Source: Rhizobium sp. WSM4643 (lineage in GTDB: Bacteria > Pseudomonadota > Alphaproteobacteria > Rhizobiales > Rhizobiaceae). Taken from it: a DNA stretch of 64,000 nt. The position numbers and the translations under genes were made by a program. The number at the start of each line of letters is the position of its first letter. Positions within the stretch are counted from its first letter, which is position 1. The notes beneath the pieces are model-generated. The model had not been told where the DNA came from. It did no database searches and saw only the letters and a program-made list of their open reading frames with translations. Shown piece after piece: positions 1 to 8,935 of the stretch. The stretch spans positions 868,001 through 932,000 of the forward strand of contig NZ_CP104040.1 of the NCBI RefSeq assembly GCF_025152745.1, read 5' to 3'.

Positions 1-1
1 T

Positions 2-232
2 TACGGCCACCGTGATCTGCCATTTGGTATCAGGATGCGCATGAGTTTCGATGATGGCCGGACATGGGGCGCCGAGACGGTCATCCGGAGCGACGGCGGC
101 ACGGCTGATCTCGGTTATCCCAAACTCGTACAACGCGGCGATGGATCCCTGCTCGCCGTCTACTACTTCAACGATGGCGACAGGGAAGAGCGTTACATCG
201 CGGCGTCTATCGTCACGCCTGCCAAAGATTAA
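2..232 (+). CDS. C-terminal end of a BNR-repeat sialidase-like protein (partial)
   Basis: The reading frame is open from the left edge and ends with TAA at 230-232; the start lies outside the window. About 76 residues are visible. They contain one Asp-box/BNR motif (SFDDGRTW, encoded near 44-68) followed by strand-like segments typical of a sialidase-type beta-propeller blade. Such propellers bind or hydrolyse glycans, but the catalytic residues would be upstream, so substrate and activity cannot be judged. Confidence 0.6.
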   Translation, partial: YGHRDLPFGIRMRMSFDDGRTWGAETVIRSDGGTADLGYPKLVQRGDGSLLAVYYFNDGDREERYIAASIVTPAKD

Positions 233-371
233 GAACATCACAATCGCAGTTTTGAGCCCCATCATGTCATCATGGGCCGAAGAGGAACGTTTCAGGCGCG
301 TCCGGGGAACAAAGCGGGCCATCCATGGTTCGGGGCTGCGGCAGTTGCCGGCACGAATTGGGAGGTTCGAA

Positions 372-938
372 ATGCAAAACGATTTTACAGATTCGGCAGG
401 GCGGAGCGCGTCCGCGCAGACCCCGTCCTCATCCCCAGGTTCCGGCTTCTCGCCGGGAACGCGCACGTCCATTTCCGATCTGGAAGCGAAGGTGAGCGAG
501 GATGTTTCCGCCGCCAGGGAAACGATCAGGGAAGGCGCCGACACCGCAGTCGAGAAAGCCAAGGAGGTCATGTCTGAACGCACCAACTTTGCCGCTCGCC
601 AGATCGGCGGAGTTGCAATGGCGCTCGAGAAGGCTGGCGCCGAAATGCAAAACTCCGGTCAGGCGGAAGTCGGACGATTCGCCAAGCAAATCGGCCGGAG
701 CGTGCAGACCGTCGCTCGGCGGATGGAAGGCAAGGACATCGGCGAGATCGCCACCATGACCGAGGATTTCGGGCGCAAACAACCGCTCGCCTTTCTCGGC
801 ATCGCCGCACTTGCAGGCCTGGCCGCAAGCCGGTTCCTGACAGCGTCCGCGAAAAGGCAAACAGCTGCCGCGCCGCGCGAACCATCGATTGGCCTTCGCC
901 CCGGCACCGCAACGACCGGAGGCAAGAACAATGGCTAA
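372..938 (+). CDS. Hypothetical stress-operon protein with C-terminal membrane segment
   Basis: This 188-residue protein starts at ATG 372, chosen because a GGAGG ribosome site lies just upstream; the frame is open further back but without a supported start. The middle (about residues 35-140) is helical and charged and resembles the YqjD/CsbD-like stress proteins in character. A hydrophobic stretch (FLGIAALAGLAASRFL) near residue 150 suggests a single membrane anchor. Its last codons overlap the start of the next gene by 8 bases, so the two are surely co-transcribed. I do not recognise a named family; it is probably an envelope-associated stress protein. Confidence 0.7.
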   Translation: MQNDFTDSAGRSASAQTPSSSPGSGFSPGTRTSISDLEAKVSEDVSAARETIREGADTAVEKAKEVMSERTNFAARQIGGVAMALEKAGAEMQNSGQAEVGRFAKQIGRSVQTVARRMEGKDIGEIATMTEDFGRKQPLAFLGIAALAGLAASRFLTASAKRQTAAAPREPSIGLRPGTATTGGKNNG

Positions 939-1347
939 ATCTTCAGAGAACATACCTCTCTCCGAACTCGTCAGTGGCCTCGTTGGTGATGTCACGGGCC
1001 TGCTCCGCAAGGAAATCGATCTTGCCAAGACGGAGGCTTCGGAAAAACTTTCGCAGGCGCTCAACGGCGTGGAGATTCTCCTGTTTGGTTTGGTCCTGGC
1101 AATCGGGGCGGTCGGCGTCCTGCTGAGTGCCCTTGTCGGCGGTCTCGCCGCCTTCCTCGTGACAAAGGGTTTTACCGAAACCACCGCCGGTGCACTCGCC
1201 TCGTTGATCGTCGGCATCGTCATTGCCGGCATCGCATGGGCAATGGTCTCCCGGGGCCTCTCCGCGCTTCGCGGCAACAACATGGCACTGGATCGAACTG
1301 CAACCTCGCTTCGCCGCGACGTTAATGTTGTGAAGGACAAAATCTGA
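931..1347 (+). CDS. Phage_holin_3_6-family membrane protein
   Basis: The product is 138 residues, starting at ATG 931 inside the end of the preceding gene. An amphipathic N-terminal helix (residues about 8-45) is followed by two long hydrophobic segments (about 48-75 and 80-105), the layout of the putative Actinobacterial Holin-X/holin superfamily III family (PF07332). Despite the name, these chromosomal proteins are not lysis proteins; in rhizobia they occur with DUF3618 proteins in stress-induced operons. Its stop overlaps the start of the next gene (TGATG), which supports translational coupling. Confidence 0.75.
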   Translation: MAKSSENIPLSELVSGLVGDVTGLLRKEIDLAKTEASEKLSQALNGVEILLFGLVLAIGAVGVLLSALVGGLAAFLVTKGFTETTAGALASLIVGIVIAGIAWAMVSRGLSALRGNNMALDRTATSLRRDVNVVKDKI

Positions 1348-2360
1348 TGGAAAACTCAATGGAGAAAACATCGGCCGAGCTTCAGCGGGAGATCGACCAG
1401 GACCGCCGCCGCATCGGGGACCGGATTGACGCTATCCAGGAACGGATGTCGCCGGGCCAGTTGGTCGACGAGGTGATTGCCTACACCAAGGCAAGCGGCG
1501 GCGGAGAGTATGTCAGCAATCTTGGCCACGCCCTCAAGGCGAACCCTCTGCCGGTAGCCCTGATGGGCGTGAGCCTCGCCTGGCTCATGGCAAAAGGCAG
1601 CCCGTCCTCAGGCGATATGGCGACCTGGAGGGAGGAGGATGCCGAATACCCGCTCTATCCGGCGACCGGCCGGGTCCGCAGGATCGGTCCGCCGGCCATG
1701 GAAAACGGAGCGCGTTACAGCCACTTTGCCGACGAATCCGGCAAGAGGCTGAAAGCCTTGACCGACGAAACAGGGGGGCGTGCCGGCCATTTCATCGACG
1801 AGGCAGGCAAGACCTATCGCGGCTTCGCCGACGCCAGCGGAAAACAGATCAATCAGATCGCCGACGAGACTGGTGCAATGCTCGACGCGGCAACCGGCTG
1901 GGCGGCGGAGAAATGGGAGCAGGCGAAAAACGCCGCGAGCGACCTCACCGCTCGTGCGTCTGGCGCGGCAAGCTCGCTATCGAGCCGATCCTCTTCGGCG
2001 GCGACCAGTCTTCAGGAGCAAACGACCAAACTCAACGAGGCGATCCTCACCCATTTCCGCGACCAGCCGCTGGTTGGCGGAGCCCTGGCTTTCGCGGTCG
2101 GAGCGGCGATCGGCGCGGCGCTGCCGCACACTGACACTGAGGATGAATGGATCGGGGAAGCCGCAGACAGCGCCAAAGACACCCTCAGCGATCAGGCGCA
2201 GGACGTCGCCGCGCAGGGTAAAGAGGTGGCGTCGGAGGTCTATCAAAAGGCTGTGGACGTTGCGTCCGATACTCATGATGCCGTCAAGGAACGCGTGGTG
2301 GATGAAGCCGAAACTTTCATAAATCGCAAGGACAGCTTGGGCGGAACCAATGGCCGGTAG
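1347..2360 (+). CDS. DUF3618 / nutrient-deprivation-induced-type protein
   Basis: This 337-residue protein is the third gene of the operon and overlaps the previous stop codon by one base. Residues 5-50 match the DUF3618 pattern (ELQREIDQDRRRIGDRIDAI), a short coiled helix. A hydrophobic segment near residue 70 (PVALMGVSLAWLMA) and another near 245 (GGALAFAVGAAIGAAL) may sit in the membrane. Between them is a degenerate repeat of about 11 residues (DESGKRLKALTDETGGRAGH, then DEAGKTYRGFADASGKQ), which is LEA-like. Related rhizobial proteins are annotated as nutrient-deprivation-induced. A role in envelope protection under stress is inference. Confidence 0.7.
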   Translation: MENSMEKTSAELQREIDQDRRRIGDRIDAIQERMSPGQLVDEVIAYTKASGGGEYVSNLGHALKANPLPVALMGVSLAWLMAKGSPSSGDMATWREEDAEYPLYPATGRVRRIGPPAMENGARYSHFADESGKRLKALTDETGGRAGHFIDEAGKTYRGFADASGKQINQIADETGAMLDAATGWAAEKWEQAKNAASDLTARASGAASSLSSRSSSAATSLQEQTTKLNEAILTHFRDQPLVGGALAFAVGAAIGAALPHTDTEDEWIGEAADSAKDTLSDQAQDVAAQGKEVASEVYQKAVDVASDTHDAVKERVVDEAETFINRKDSLGGTNGR

Positions 2361-2718
2361 AACGATGGCGACGACGAGATGCAGGTTAGGCCACTGACCG
2401 GCCTTGTGCGAGGGCTTCCTCCAGAAGTGCGAGGAGCTACATAGCAGGGCGCGAAAAAGTGTCCGGCGCTTTTGCGACGATGCTTGGTGGTCTGTCACGA
2501 CCGGTGCAGCGCCGAGAGTCGACGGCGGCGCCGTGGACTCGCTCATCTAAACCCGATCCAAACCCACGCCGTGGTCACCGGCTTCAGACGCAGAAGACCG
2601 CCAGGCTGCTGAGTTTCGCACACACTTCAGCGGTCAAATCCCACTTGGGAAAGGCGAAGAATCCGATACCGGCGCTTCGGAAAAAGCGCCGGGTGGTCAC
2701 CAAGCACGCCCGCAATCA
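2361..2718. other. Gene-free interval
   Basis: These 358 bases lie between the stop codons of two convergent genes. Short open frames exist but none has a ribosome site or a credible protein composition. I see no strong terminator hairpin followed by a T-run. Confidence 0.4.
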
Positions 2719-3297
2719 TCAGTAGGGCGAGATGCACGCACGCCGCGGACCGTAATAGGGCTGGAAGGTGTTGTCGTAAGCCCTGTAAGACCGGTAGCGC
2801 GCATAGCACCAGCTTACATGTCCGTTGCCGCCACTATAGACCTGGCTGTAATAGCGCGGCGCGTAATAGCGTGGCGCGTAGTAGCGCGGACGGTAAAGGG
2901 TCGACCCGTAGTAGCGCGGCGGACCGTAATAGGGCGATCCGTAGTAGCCCTGGCCGTAATAGCCTTGATCGTAGTAGCCCTGATTGTAGTAGGCCCCACC
3001 GTAATAGCCCTGACCATAATACGGCTGTGCCAGCATTCCGCCGATGATTGCGCCGGCCGCGAGCCCACCGAGTCCCCAGGCCCAGCCGTTGTTACTACCG
3101 TGGTGTCCATGCCCGTAGTAGCCTCCATGCCCGTAGTAGCCTCCATGGCCGTAGCCGCCGCCGTGATGTCGGTACTGGACCGGCTGCGCCTCTGCGCCTT
3201 CGATCTTCGGCATGGCAACGGTGGGAAACGCCATGGCCGGCGGGACGCTCGTCAGCGCCGTCACCAGCGACAGGGCAACGATTGCTAACCTTTTCAT
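2719..3297 (-). CDS. BA14K-family secreted protein, Tyr/Gly-rich
   Basis: The 192-residue product starts at MKRLAIVALS with AGAAGGAAA upstream; the longer frame has no better start. Residues 1-23 are a signal peptide (cleavage near AMA-FP). A His/Gly/Tyr-rich stretch and a small hydrophobic patch (LGGLAAGAIIGGMLA) follow, then a series of short YYGQGYYG- and RYYAPRYYAP-type repeats. The C-terminus (VSWCYARYRSYRAYDNTFQ...) is the BA14K/lectin-like signature (PF07886) of Brucella and rhizobia. It is probably periplasmic or surface exposed. The repeat number may vary between strains because the DNA is repetitive. Confidence 0.85.
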   Translation of the reverse strand: MKRLAIVALSLVTALTSVPPAMAFPTVAMPKIEGAEAQPVQYRHHGGGYGHGGYYGHGGYYGHGHHGSNNGWAWGLGGLAAGAIIGGMLAQPYYGQGYYGGAYYNQGYYDQGYYGQGYYGSPYYGPPRYYGSTLYRPRYYAPRYYAPRYYSQVYSGGNGHVSWCYARYRSYRAYDNTFQPYYGPRRACISPY

Positions 3298-3652
3298 TGG
3301 CTCATCTTTCCTTCTACTGCACCGCGCGTCGAAGTCGGCGCGCAAGGGCGTTTCAGCCCTCTAGGTAAACTGATCGATTTTACCCTAAAATAGACTTTGA
3401 TTCGAGGAATTATGCAGGAAAGCTTTCGTCGACGGCGGGGTCGCGAGAGGCCGGTGCAGCAAGTGTTCAGAGGGCAAGCCGATAGAGCACTCCATCCGGC
3501 TGGAATGTCTCAGCGGCGTTGTGCATCAAAGCAGGGGTCTTGCCGTCGGCCCGTGCGTCGCCGGCATCCGGCTTGCGGGCCTCGATCGCCCGGAAGCACC
3601 TGGCGCACACCCTCCGGAGCATCTCCCGGTTATCGGCGCAGGTTGATCAAGC

Positions 3653-4087
3653 CTACTGCTGAAGCTCGGCATCATGCGCGGCTTTCAACGCGTCGCATCC
3701 TCCAAGCTCTTGCGTCGCGGACGACGCCCACTCCTGCACCTGCGGTTCGGAGAGCGCCAGACCAGGGTCTCCATCCTGAGCGAGAAGCTTTAGGCTCGCC
3801 CCCTCCGTCTTTGCAATCGCCGCCTCGAGCTCGGAATAGATCTCTGTTCCAGGACCACAACCTTGTTTCTCGACATATTGTAAAAATCGCGGGCGCATCG
3901 GCTTCGGTTCCGCCCCGCAATATCTCTCCGCAAGCACATGCATGATCAGCGCGTAGTCGATTCCCATGAAACGCGACTCGATCGGTTCGTTAGGTTTGAA
4001 ACTGGTTCTGCAAAAATTTGGCGGTTCTGCGTTGGCGGCAGCGAGCGGCACGGACGCCAATATTGCGCCAAGTAGGTAACGAAACAC
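3653..4087 (-). CDS. Hypothetical secreted protein
   Basis: The 144-residue protein begins at a GTG (4087-4085) with AGGAGAG a few bases upstream. Residues 1-20 form a signal peptide (MFRYLLGAILASVPLAAANA). The mature part carries four cysteines, enough for two disulfides in the periplasm, and is mostly helical. I do not recognise the family. It stands alone, upstream of and in the same direction as the LysR gene's end. Confidence 0.6.
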   Translation of the reverse strand: MFRYLLGAILASVPLAAANAEPPNFCRTSFKPNEPIESRFMGIDYALIMHVLAERYCGAEPKPMRPRFLQYVEKQGCGPGTEIYSELEAAIAKTEGASLKLLAQDGDPGLALSEPQVQEWASSATQELGGCDALKAAHDAELQQ

Positions 4088-4159
4088 GCTGCTCTCCTCT
4101 GGATGTCGATCTCGTCGGTTATGGGCCAGATTCCCTGCGTCTGAAAGCGGGTTCGGTCA

Positions 4160-5050
4160 TCATCTGCCGATATAGGCAGCTAGTTCGTCCGCCGTTCCAT
4201 TGGGGAAGGCCTGTTTCAGAAAATCCAGGAACGCCGACACGCGCGCGCTGAGCAGCCGCCGGGAGGGGTAAAGCGTCCAGAGGGTGACCTCGGGGGCGTC
4301 AATCTCCCCCCAATTGACCAGAGTGCCGTCAGCCAGGTCGTGGCTCACCAACGAAATCGGAAGACGGCCTGCGCCGACGCCGGCGCGCACCGCATCCCGG
4401 ATCGTGATCAGCGTTGACAAGGTGAGGACCGGCTCGATTTTGATCGTCGACCGGCCGCCTGATGTCTTCACCTGCCATGTGTGCGCTTCGGATGCCCCGC
4501 GCGCGACCCCGGGAGCGGCGCGTCCGCCGGTCGGGCGGGGAAGATCGGGGCTTGCCACCACAACCAGCCGATCATGCAGAAACGCCCGTCCGACCAGGCT
4601 CTCGTCGGGATCGGGATTGACCCGGATGACCAGATCGTAGCCTTCCTCGATCATATCGACGGACCGGTCCTCACTCGTCACCTCGAGCCTCACCTCCGGA
4701 TATTGGAGGGCAAAGCCGGCGGCGATCCTTCCCATCGCGGTCTGGGAAAAATGTAGAGGTGCGCTGATCCGCAATCTCCCCTTGGGTTTCTGACCGCCTG
4801 AGGCAATCGCTACAGCCGTCTCGTCCAGTTCGGCGAGCAGCGCCGCCGTCCGCTCGAACAGCGCCCGCCCTTCTTCGGTCAGCTTCAGGTTACGCCCGCC
4901 CCGTTCAAACAGCCGTAGAGCGAGATCGCTTTCCAGCTCGGCGACGCGGCGCGACAATGTCGCCTTCGGCCGGCCCGTCGCCCGTGCGGCTTTGCCGAAG
5001 CCGCCATGGCGGGCAACAAGATTGAAATCGGCAAGCGCGAGAAGATCCAT
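4160..5050 (-). CDS. LysR-family transcriptional regulator
   Basis: This 296-residue protein has the LysR layout: winged helix-turn-helix at residues 1-60 (FGKAARATGRPKATLSRRVAELE), a linker helix, and a two-lobed effector domain from about 90. It is transcribed away from the NmrA-like reductase gene with 104 bp between the starts, the usual arrangement for a regulator and its target. The effector domain pattern (PEVRLEVTSEDRSVDMIEEGYDLVIRV) is that of the DsdC/AaeR-like subgroup often found beside oxidoreductases. The inducer cannot be told from sequence. Confidence 0.9.
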   Translation of the reverse strand: MDLLALADFNLVARHGGFGKAARATGRPKATLSRRVAELESDLALRLFERGGRNLKLTEEGRALFERTAALLAELDETAVAIASGGQKPKGRLRISAPLHFSQTAMGRIAAGFALQYPEVRLEVTSEDRSVDMIEEGYDLVIRVNPDPDESLVGRAFLHDRLVVVASPDLPRPTGGRAAPGVARGASEAHTWQVKTSGGRSTIKIEPVLTLSTLITIRDAVRAGVGAGRLPISLVSHDLADGTLVNWGEIDAPEVTLWTLYPSRRLLSARVSAFLDFLKQAFPNGTADELAAYIGR

Positions 5051-5154
5051 ATCCGTTCCACCAGTGAGACTGTCTGTCTAAAATCGCCGTCTATCGGACT
5101 GCCAGTGAACCATACATATTCCGGGTGTCAAGCAACCCAACACGGAGAAAGACC

Positions 5155-6024
5155 ATGACCATTCTCGTTACCGGTGCCACAGGCAATGTTGGCCGCCAAG
5201 TCGTCGAACACCTCGTCAAGCACGGCGCCGATGTCCGCGCTCTTGTCCGCGACCCGTCGAAAGCCGATTTCCCGGCTGGTGTCAGCGTCGTGCAGGGCGA
5301 GTTCCTCGACGTCGACTCGCTGCGCAACGCCATGTCGGGCGTGTCGACGCTGTTCCTGCTCAGCGCCGTGGTGCCGGACGAATTCACCCAGGCTTTGATT
5401 GCGCTGAACGTCGCCCGATCGGCCGGCATCGAGCGGATCGTCTATCTCTCGGTGATCCACGCCGACCTCTACGTCAACGTGCCGCATTTCGCCGGCAAGT
5501 TCGGCGTCGAGCGGATGATCGAGCAGATGGGTCTCAAGGCGACGATCCTGCGCCCGGCCTACTTCATCCAGAACGATCTGACGGTCAAGGATGTCATCAC
5601 CGGCTACGGCGCCTATCCGATGCCGATCGGCGCCAAGGGTCTCGCCATGATCGACGTTCGTGATATCGCTGAGATCGCCGCCCTTGAGCTGCTGCGCCGC
5701 GAACAGTCTGCGGAGCCGCTGGCGCTTAACCGGATCAACCTCGTCGGTCCGGAGACGCTGACCGGGGCTGGTATCGCCGCCATCTGGTCTGACGTGCTCG
5801 CCCGCCCGATCGCCTACGGCGGCGACAATACCGAGGCCTTCGAGCAGAACCTCAAGCAGTTCATGCCCGCCTGGATGGCCCACGACATGCGCCTGATGGG
5901 CGAGCGTTTCCTGACTGACGGAATGCTGCCTGAGACGGGCGACGTCGAGCGCCTGACGAATCTGCTCGGCCGGCCGCTGCGCTCCTATCGCGTCTTCGCC
6001 CTGGAAACCGCTGCCTCCGCCTGA
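5155..6024 (+). CDS. NmrA-like NAD(P)-binding reductase
   Basis: The 289-residue protein starts at ATG 5155 behind GGAGAAAG. A Rossmann fold begins at once with TGATGNVGRQVV (GxxGxxG cofactor motif), followed by the Arg/Lys region (ALVRDPSKADF) that suggests NADPH preference. The rest resembles NmrA/HSCARG and atypical short-chain dehydrogenases such as quinone reductase 2 (QorB type). It lies divergent from a LysR regulator and 37 bp upstream of an AtaL-like gene, so the two enzymes probably form one induced unit. The substrate is unknown. Confidence 0.85.
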   Translation: MTILVTGATGNVGRQVVEHLVKHGADVRALVRDPSKADFPAGVSVVQGEFLDVDSLRNAMSGVSTLFLLSAVVPDEFTQALIALNVARSAGIERIVYLSVIHADLYVNVPHFAGKFGVERMIEQMGLKATILRPAYFIQNDLTVKDVITGYGAYPMPIGAKGLAMIDVRDIAEIAALELLRREQSAEPLALNRINLVGPETLTGAGIAAIWSDVLARPIAYGGDNTEAFEQNLKQFMPAWMAHDMRLMGERFLTDGMLPETGDVERLTNLLGRPLRSYRVFALETAASA

Positions 6025-6061
6025 GGCAGCAATAGCGATCTAACCCAAAAGGAGTATCACC

Positions 6062-6535
6062 ATGATTTATTCCACAGCCACAATTCCGGTGAACCCGAAC
6101 GGCGAAACCCCTTTGACACGCGCCGAGGCCTGGCAAGGTCTCGAACGCAAGGCACGCGACGCCCGGCTCTTTCTTCCCGTCGGTCTCTGCACCCGCTGCG
6201 ATGTCGTCGAGGAAAGCCCGACCCATTTCGTGCGCGAGGCGACGATTGCCGGGCAGGATCTGCGCGAGATCATCACCCTGGAGCCGCAAAGCAAGGTCAC
6301 CTTCTTCCAGGCGACGGGGCCACGCGAGGGAGCGATCATCAACGAGCTGTTCGAGGATGAAGACGGTCAGCTGCAACTGCGGTTCTACTGCTATCTCGGC
6401 CTGCGCGGCAAACGGCCGAACGGCCCGGAAGAGCAGGCCGAGCAGGCACAATTCGATGGCGAAACGGGCTACAAGGCCGCCCTTCTATCGACATTGAAGC
6501 GGACCCGCGAACTGCTGGCAGAGGGAAAGCTCTGA
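6062..6535 (+). CDS. AtaL-like SRPBCC protein (DUF1857)
   Basis: A 157-residue protein with the START/SRPBCC profile of DUF1857/AtaL: an N-terminal strand (TATIPVNPNG), a helix with LTRAEAWQGLERKARDA, alternating strands with the DLREIITLEPQSKVTFFQAT segment, and a long C-terminal helix. These proteins form a hydrophobic pocket. It follows the NmrA-like gene closely and has its own AAAGGAG site, so it is likely the second gene of the LysR-controlled unit. Confidence 0.7.
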   Translation: MIYSTATIPVNPNGETPLTRAEAWQGLERKARDARLFLPVGLCTRCDVVEESPTHFVREATIAGQDLREIITLEPQSKVTFFQATGPREGAIINELFEDEDGQLQLRFYCYLGLRGKRPNGPEEQAEQAQFDGETGYKAALLSTLKRTRELLAEGKL

Positions 6536-7002
6536 GCGCCGCCGGAACCACAAACAACAGGGTGGCCTCTTGACGAGGCGCCCTGCCTCGCGTCGCACAA
6601 AACGGTGCGGCCGATTTCGAAAGATGCGTCAGGTCCAGCGCGCAAGATCGGTTGGCGGTTGCGCAACATTAGTGGAAATGCCTCGTAACCGGTCTTCCGC
6701 TCCCACGGGGGTCTCGCTGCCCAATCGGTGATCGCCTTTCCATGGACGGGCAACGGCAGTTTCTCCATGGCGCTGCAAGCTGCATAGCAGGCACGATCTC
6801 TCACCCAACCGGATGAATTGCAATCACTCGTACGGTCTATAGTTTAGAGCAGGTTTCCGGCGAGCCCACGCGAAATTGTCGTCGATTGGGGCTCGCCGGA
6901 AGCAAGCAGATGTGGCTGGCGTAAAGGAACCTTCATGGCTGGAGCAGCCTTGAGCGCTCCGATAGGCTCCATGTCATCGGATGATGATTAAAGGGCAACG
7001 AC
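6536..7002. other. Gene-free interval with one perfect inverted repeat
   Basis: No credible gene is seen in these 467 bases. The notable feature is a 13-bp perfect inverted repeat, arms TTCCGGCGAGCCC at 6855-6867 and its complement at 6889-6901, with a 21-base loop. No T-run follows, so it is not a simple intrinsic terminator; it might be an operator or an RNA hairpin in the leader of the next gene, which starts at 7003. Confidence 0.5.
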
Positions 7003-7941
7003 ATGCGCAAAACGATGGCAGCCGGCCTGGCCGCCTTGATCGCCATTTACTTTCTCGGCGGCATGAGCGCGAGACATGAGATCTTTCCTTGGCCACAACT
7101 TTCCGCGCTGAAGAAAATGGTTGGCGGAGAGAAGCCGGCGGCTCCAAGCCGTTATACTTTCGACGACAAGGCGCGAGTCATCGGGGATGAATCAAAAACG
7201 CCTGTGACCTGCCCGGCTCAGACTGACCGAACGGCTGTCTTACTCATTCTTGGCCAATCGAACGCGGCCAACGACGGTGGACAACGGCACACGTCAAATT
7301 ATGGCACCCGCGTTGTAAACGCCTTTGACAAACGGTGCTTCGTCGCGGCGTCGCCACTTCTTGGATCGACCGATACAAAGGGAGAGTACTGGACGCTTCT
7401 TGGGAACAATTTGATCGCATCGGGACAAAATGACAGCGTCATCCTCGCACCTCTCGCATATTCCGGATCTGAGGTCGCACGATGGGCGACAGGCGGTGAC
7501 CTCAATCCTGTGCTGGTCGACACGCTGAAACAGCTTCAGAATTCCGCTTATCGGATAACGAGCGTCCTCTGGGTGCAAGGAGAGAAGGACCTCGTCATGG
7601 GCACCACTGCGGAGGCCTATCAGGAACATTTCATATCGATGGTCGACACATTGCGTCAGCACGGCGTCGAAGCGCCCGTTTACATTTCGATCGCATCGAA
7701 ATGCCTCGAACCGAGCAACGGCGGCTTCAAGGAGCATATTCCAGACAATCCGATCGTACGGGCGCAACTGGCCCTGTCAAAAAGCGGCCACGGTATCCGA
7801 GAGGGGGTAAATTATGACGCGTTGCTCGATGGAGAAGACCGCTACGACGATTGTCATATCGGGGGCTCAGGCGCGGAGAAAGTGTCGGGGGCCTGGCTGA
7901 ACCTTCTGCGCGGCGATCGCCGCCTGGAAAGCTCTCGATAG
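7003..7941 (+). CDS. Sialate O-acetylesterase-type (SASA) hydrolase, exported
   Basis: The protein has 312 residues. Residues 5-22 form a membrane/signal segment. From about 78 the SGNH-type fold of PF03629 begins: ILGQSNAAN holds the nucleophile Ser86, ALLAYSGSEVARW matches the oxyanion region in type, VLWVQGEKD is the conserved block III, and DDCHIGG near residue 288 supplies the catalytic Asp-x-x-His region. It probably removes acetyl groups from a glycan outside the cytoplasm. The gene is alone on its strand. The exact substrate is unknown; sialic acid is only the family's namesake. Confidence 0.75.
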   Translation: MRKTMAAGLAALIAIYFLGGMSARHEIFPWPQLSALKKMVGGEKPAAPSRYTFDDKARVIGDESKTPVTCPAQTDRTAVLLILGQSNAANDGGQRHTSNYGTRVVNAFDKRCFVAASPLLGSTDTKGEYWTLLGNNLIASGQNDSVILAPLAYSGSEVARWATGGDLNPVLVDTLKQLQNSAYRITSVLWVQGEKDLVMGTTAEAYQEHFISMVDTLRQHGVEAPVYISIASKCLEPSNGGFKEHIPDNPIVRAQLALSKSGHGIREGVNYDALLDGEDRYDDCHIGGSGAEKVSGAWLNLLRGDRRLESSR

Positions 7942-8506
7942 TCTTGCCTGAACCGATTTTCGCTCCTTCGCGAGCGTCGGCTTCTATCCAGCGGGCGATA
8001 TTATCCTTCTACGACCTTTTGCCATGCGCTCCGCCGGCGAGCGAATATGTGCAAGTGACCTACCGGATACGGAATTTCGCGACGTTTTGAAACCGCCTTG
8101 AAACCCATTCAACCGGCTGCCACTCCGCTTCTGGCGACCCTGCAAAGTGCATCAAAGACGTTGCTTTGGAAAGAGTTCGCCAGCAAGTGGAGATCAAAGC
8201 AGCGGAATGATTGGTTCGGCTGTTCGTCAGATCCAGAGTGGCCGCCCAACGTACAGGAGACGCAATGCTTGGGGTATAGCAAGTGATCGCTGAGCGGCCC
8301 GCCCCAATGATACAAAATATGACTCAAAGTTGAAGTAAATTTCTATTTTCGTGCGAAATCGAACAATGTATCCTGTAGTTGAAATATCAAATCTGTGGAT
8401 AACGAATTTCCTAAAAGTAATATTTATTGCAAGGACACTGAGGTTGTGCGAGTAGTCATTCCAACGCCACGACGCGTTGTTCCTAAAAACCACCCCTCTT
8501 CCTGAT

Positions 8507-8533
8507 CCCCGCTCTTGCGGGGTTTTCTTTTTC
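8507..8533 (+). terminator. Intrinsic terminator
   Basis: Six-base-pair GC stem CCCCGC/GCGGGG with a TCTT tetraloop, followed at once by TTTTCTTTTTC. No coding sequence ends just upstream on this strand, so it likely ends a non-coding transcript that begins in the AT-rich stretch to its left. Confidence 0.75.
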
Positions 8534-8636
8534 TGGCTCGGTTAACCTCCGCTAACCGAGCATATTAGAGATCTATCCACCCAACGGTACGGAACCGCGC
8601 AGCAACTTTTTCCGGCTATCTGCCGTTAGGCATATA

Positions 8637-8698
8637 GGATCGCACAGGTGGCCCCATGCGGGGCCGTCCGCCATCCCTTCTTTCGCCCTGTGCGATCC
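8637..8698. repeat. Nested inverted repeat with inner GC hairpin
   Basis: Outer 12-bp perfect arms GGATCGCACAGG (8637-8648) and CCTGTGCGATCC (8687-8698) enclose an inner hairpin GGCCCC/GGGGCC (8650-8655 and 8660-8665). The core GCGATCC recurs at 8852-8857 (GCGATCC in TGCGCGATCCATG) and at 8768-8774. It could be a structured RNA or a small repeat element; there is no T-run. Confidence 0.5.
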
Positions 8699-8865
8699 AC
8701 CTTTCCCAATTGCCTCTGCCTCGTTTCGGCGGGGCTCATTTTCGATCTGCGGCGAGCAATGAGTGGTGCGATCCGTGCGGAAAGAGCACCGGGAACCTAG
8801 CCGGCCCCTTTCTCGTTAGATCGGTAGGAAAGCACGGGTGTTCCTCCTGCGCGATCCATGAACTT

Positions 8866-8893
8866 GCCCCGTCTCGGCGGGGCCTTTTTTTCG
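8866..8893 (+). terminator. Intrinsic terminator
   Basis: Stem GCCCCG (8866-8871) with CGGGGC (8878-8883), then C and eight T residues. It stands 43 bp before the end of the convergent DJ-1/PfpI gene and may end a small RNA that carries the TTCCTCCTGC stretch upstream. Confidence 0.75.
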
Positions 8894-8935
8894 ATTCGTG
8901 CGCCGCGGAAACACCGGCGCCGCCAGGCATGTTGA

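Larger units (their letters stand above)
7942..8935. other. Long gene-free interval, candidate small-RNA cluster
   Basis: About 1 kb without a convincing gene. An AT-rich stretch lies at roughly 8300-8450, and three GC-rich hairpins follow, two with clear T-runs (described separately). Pyrimidine-rich anti-Shine-Dalgarno-like stretches (CACCCCTCTTCCTG at 8491-8504 and TTCCTCCTGC at 8841-8850) precede the two terminators. This arrangement is typical of trans-acting small RNAs in alphaproteobacteria. Transcript starts cannot be fixed by eye. Confidence 0.45.

Noticed and set aside
2719..3297. Short tandem repeats that might suggest a CRISPR-like array
   Set aside because: The repeats are the Tyr/Gly codon repeats of the BA14K-type gene, without spacers of constant length. 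No CRISPR array was seen in the window.
3397..3945. Open frame of 182 codons on the plus strand
   Set aside because: Arg/Ser/Pro-rich composition, no ribosome site, and it overlaps antisense the secreted-protein gene at 3653-4087.
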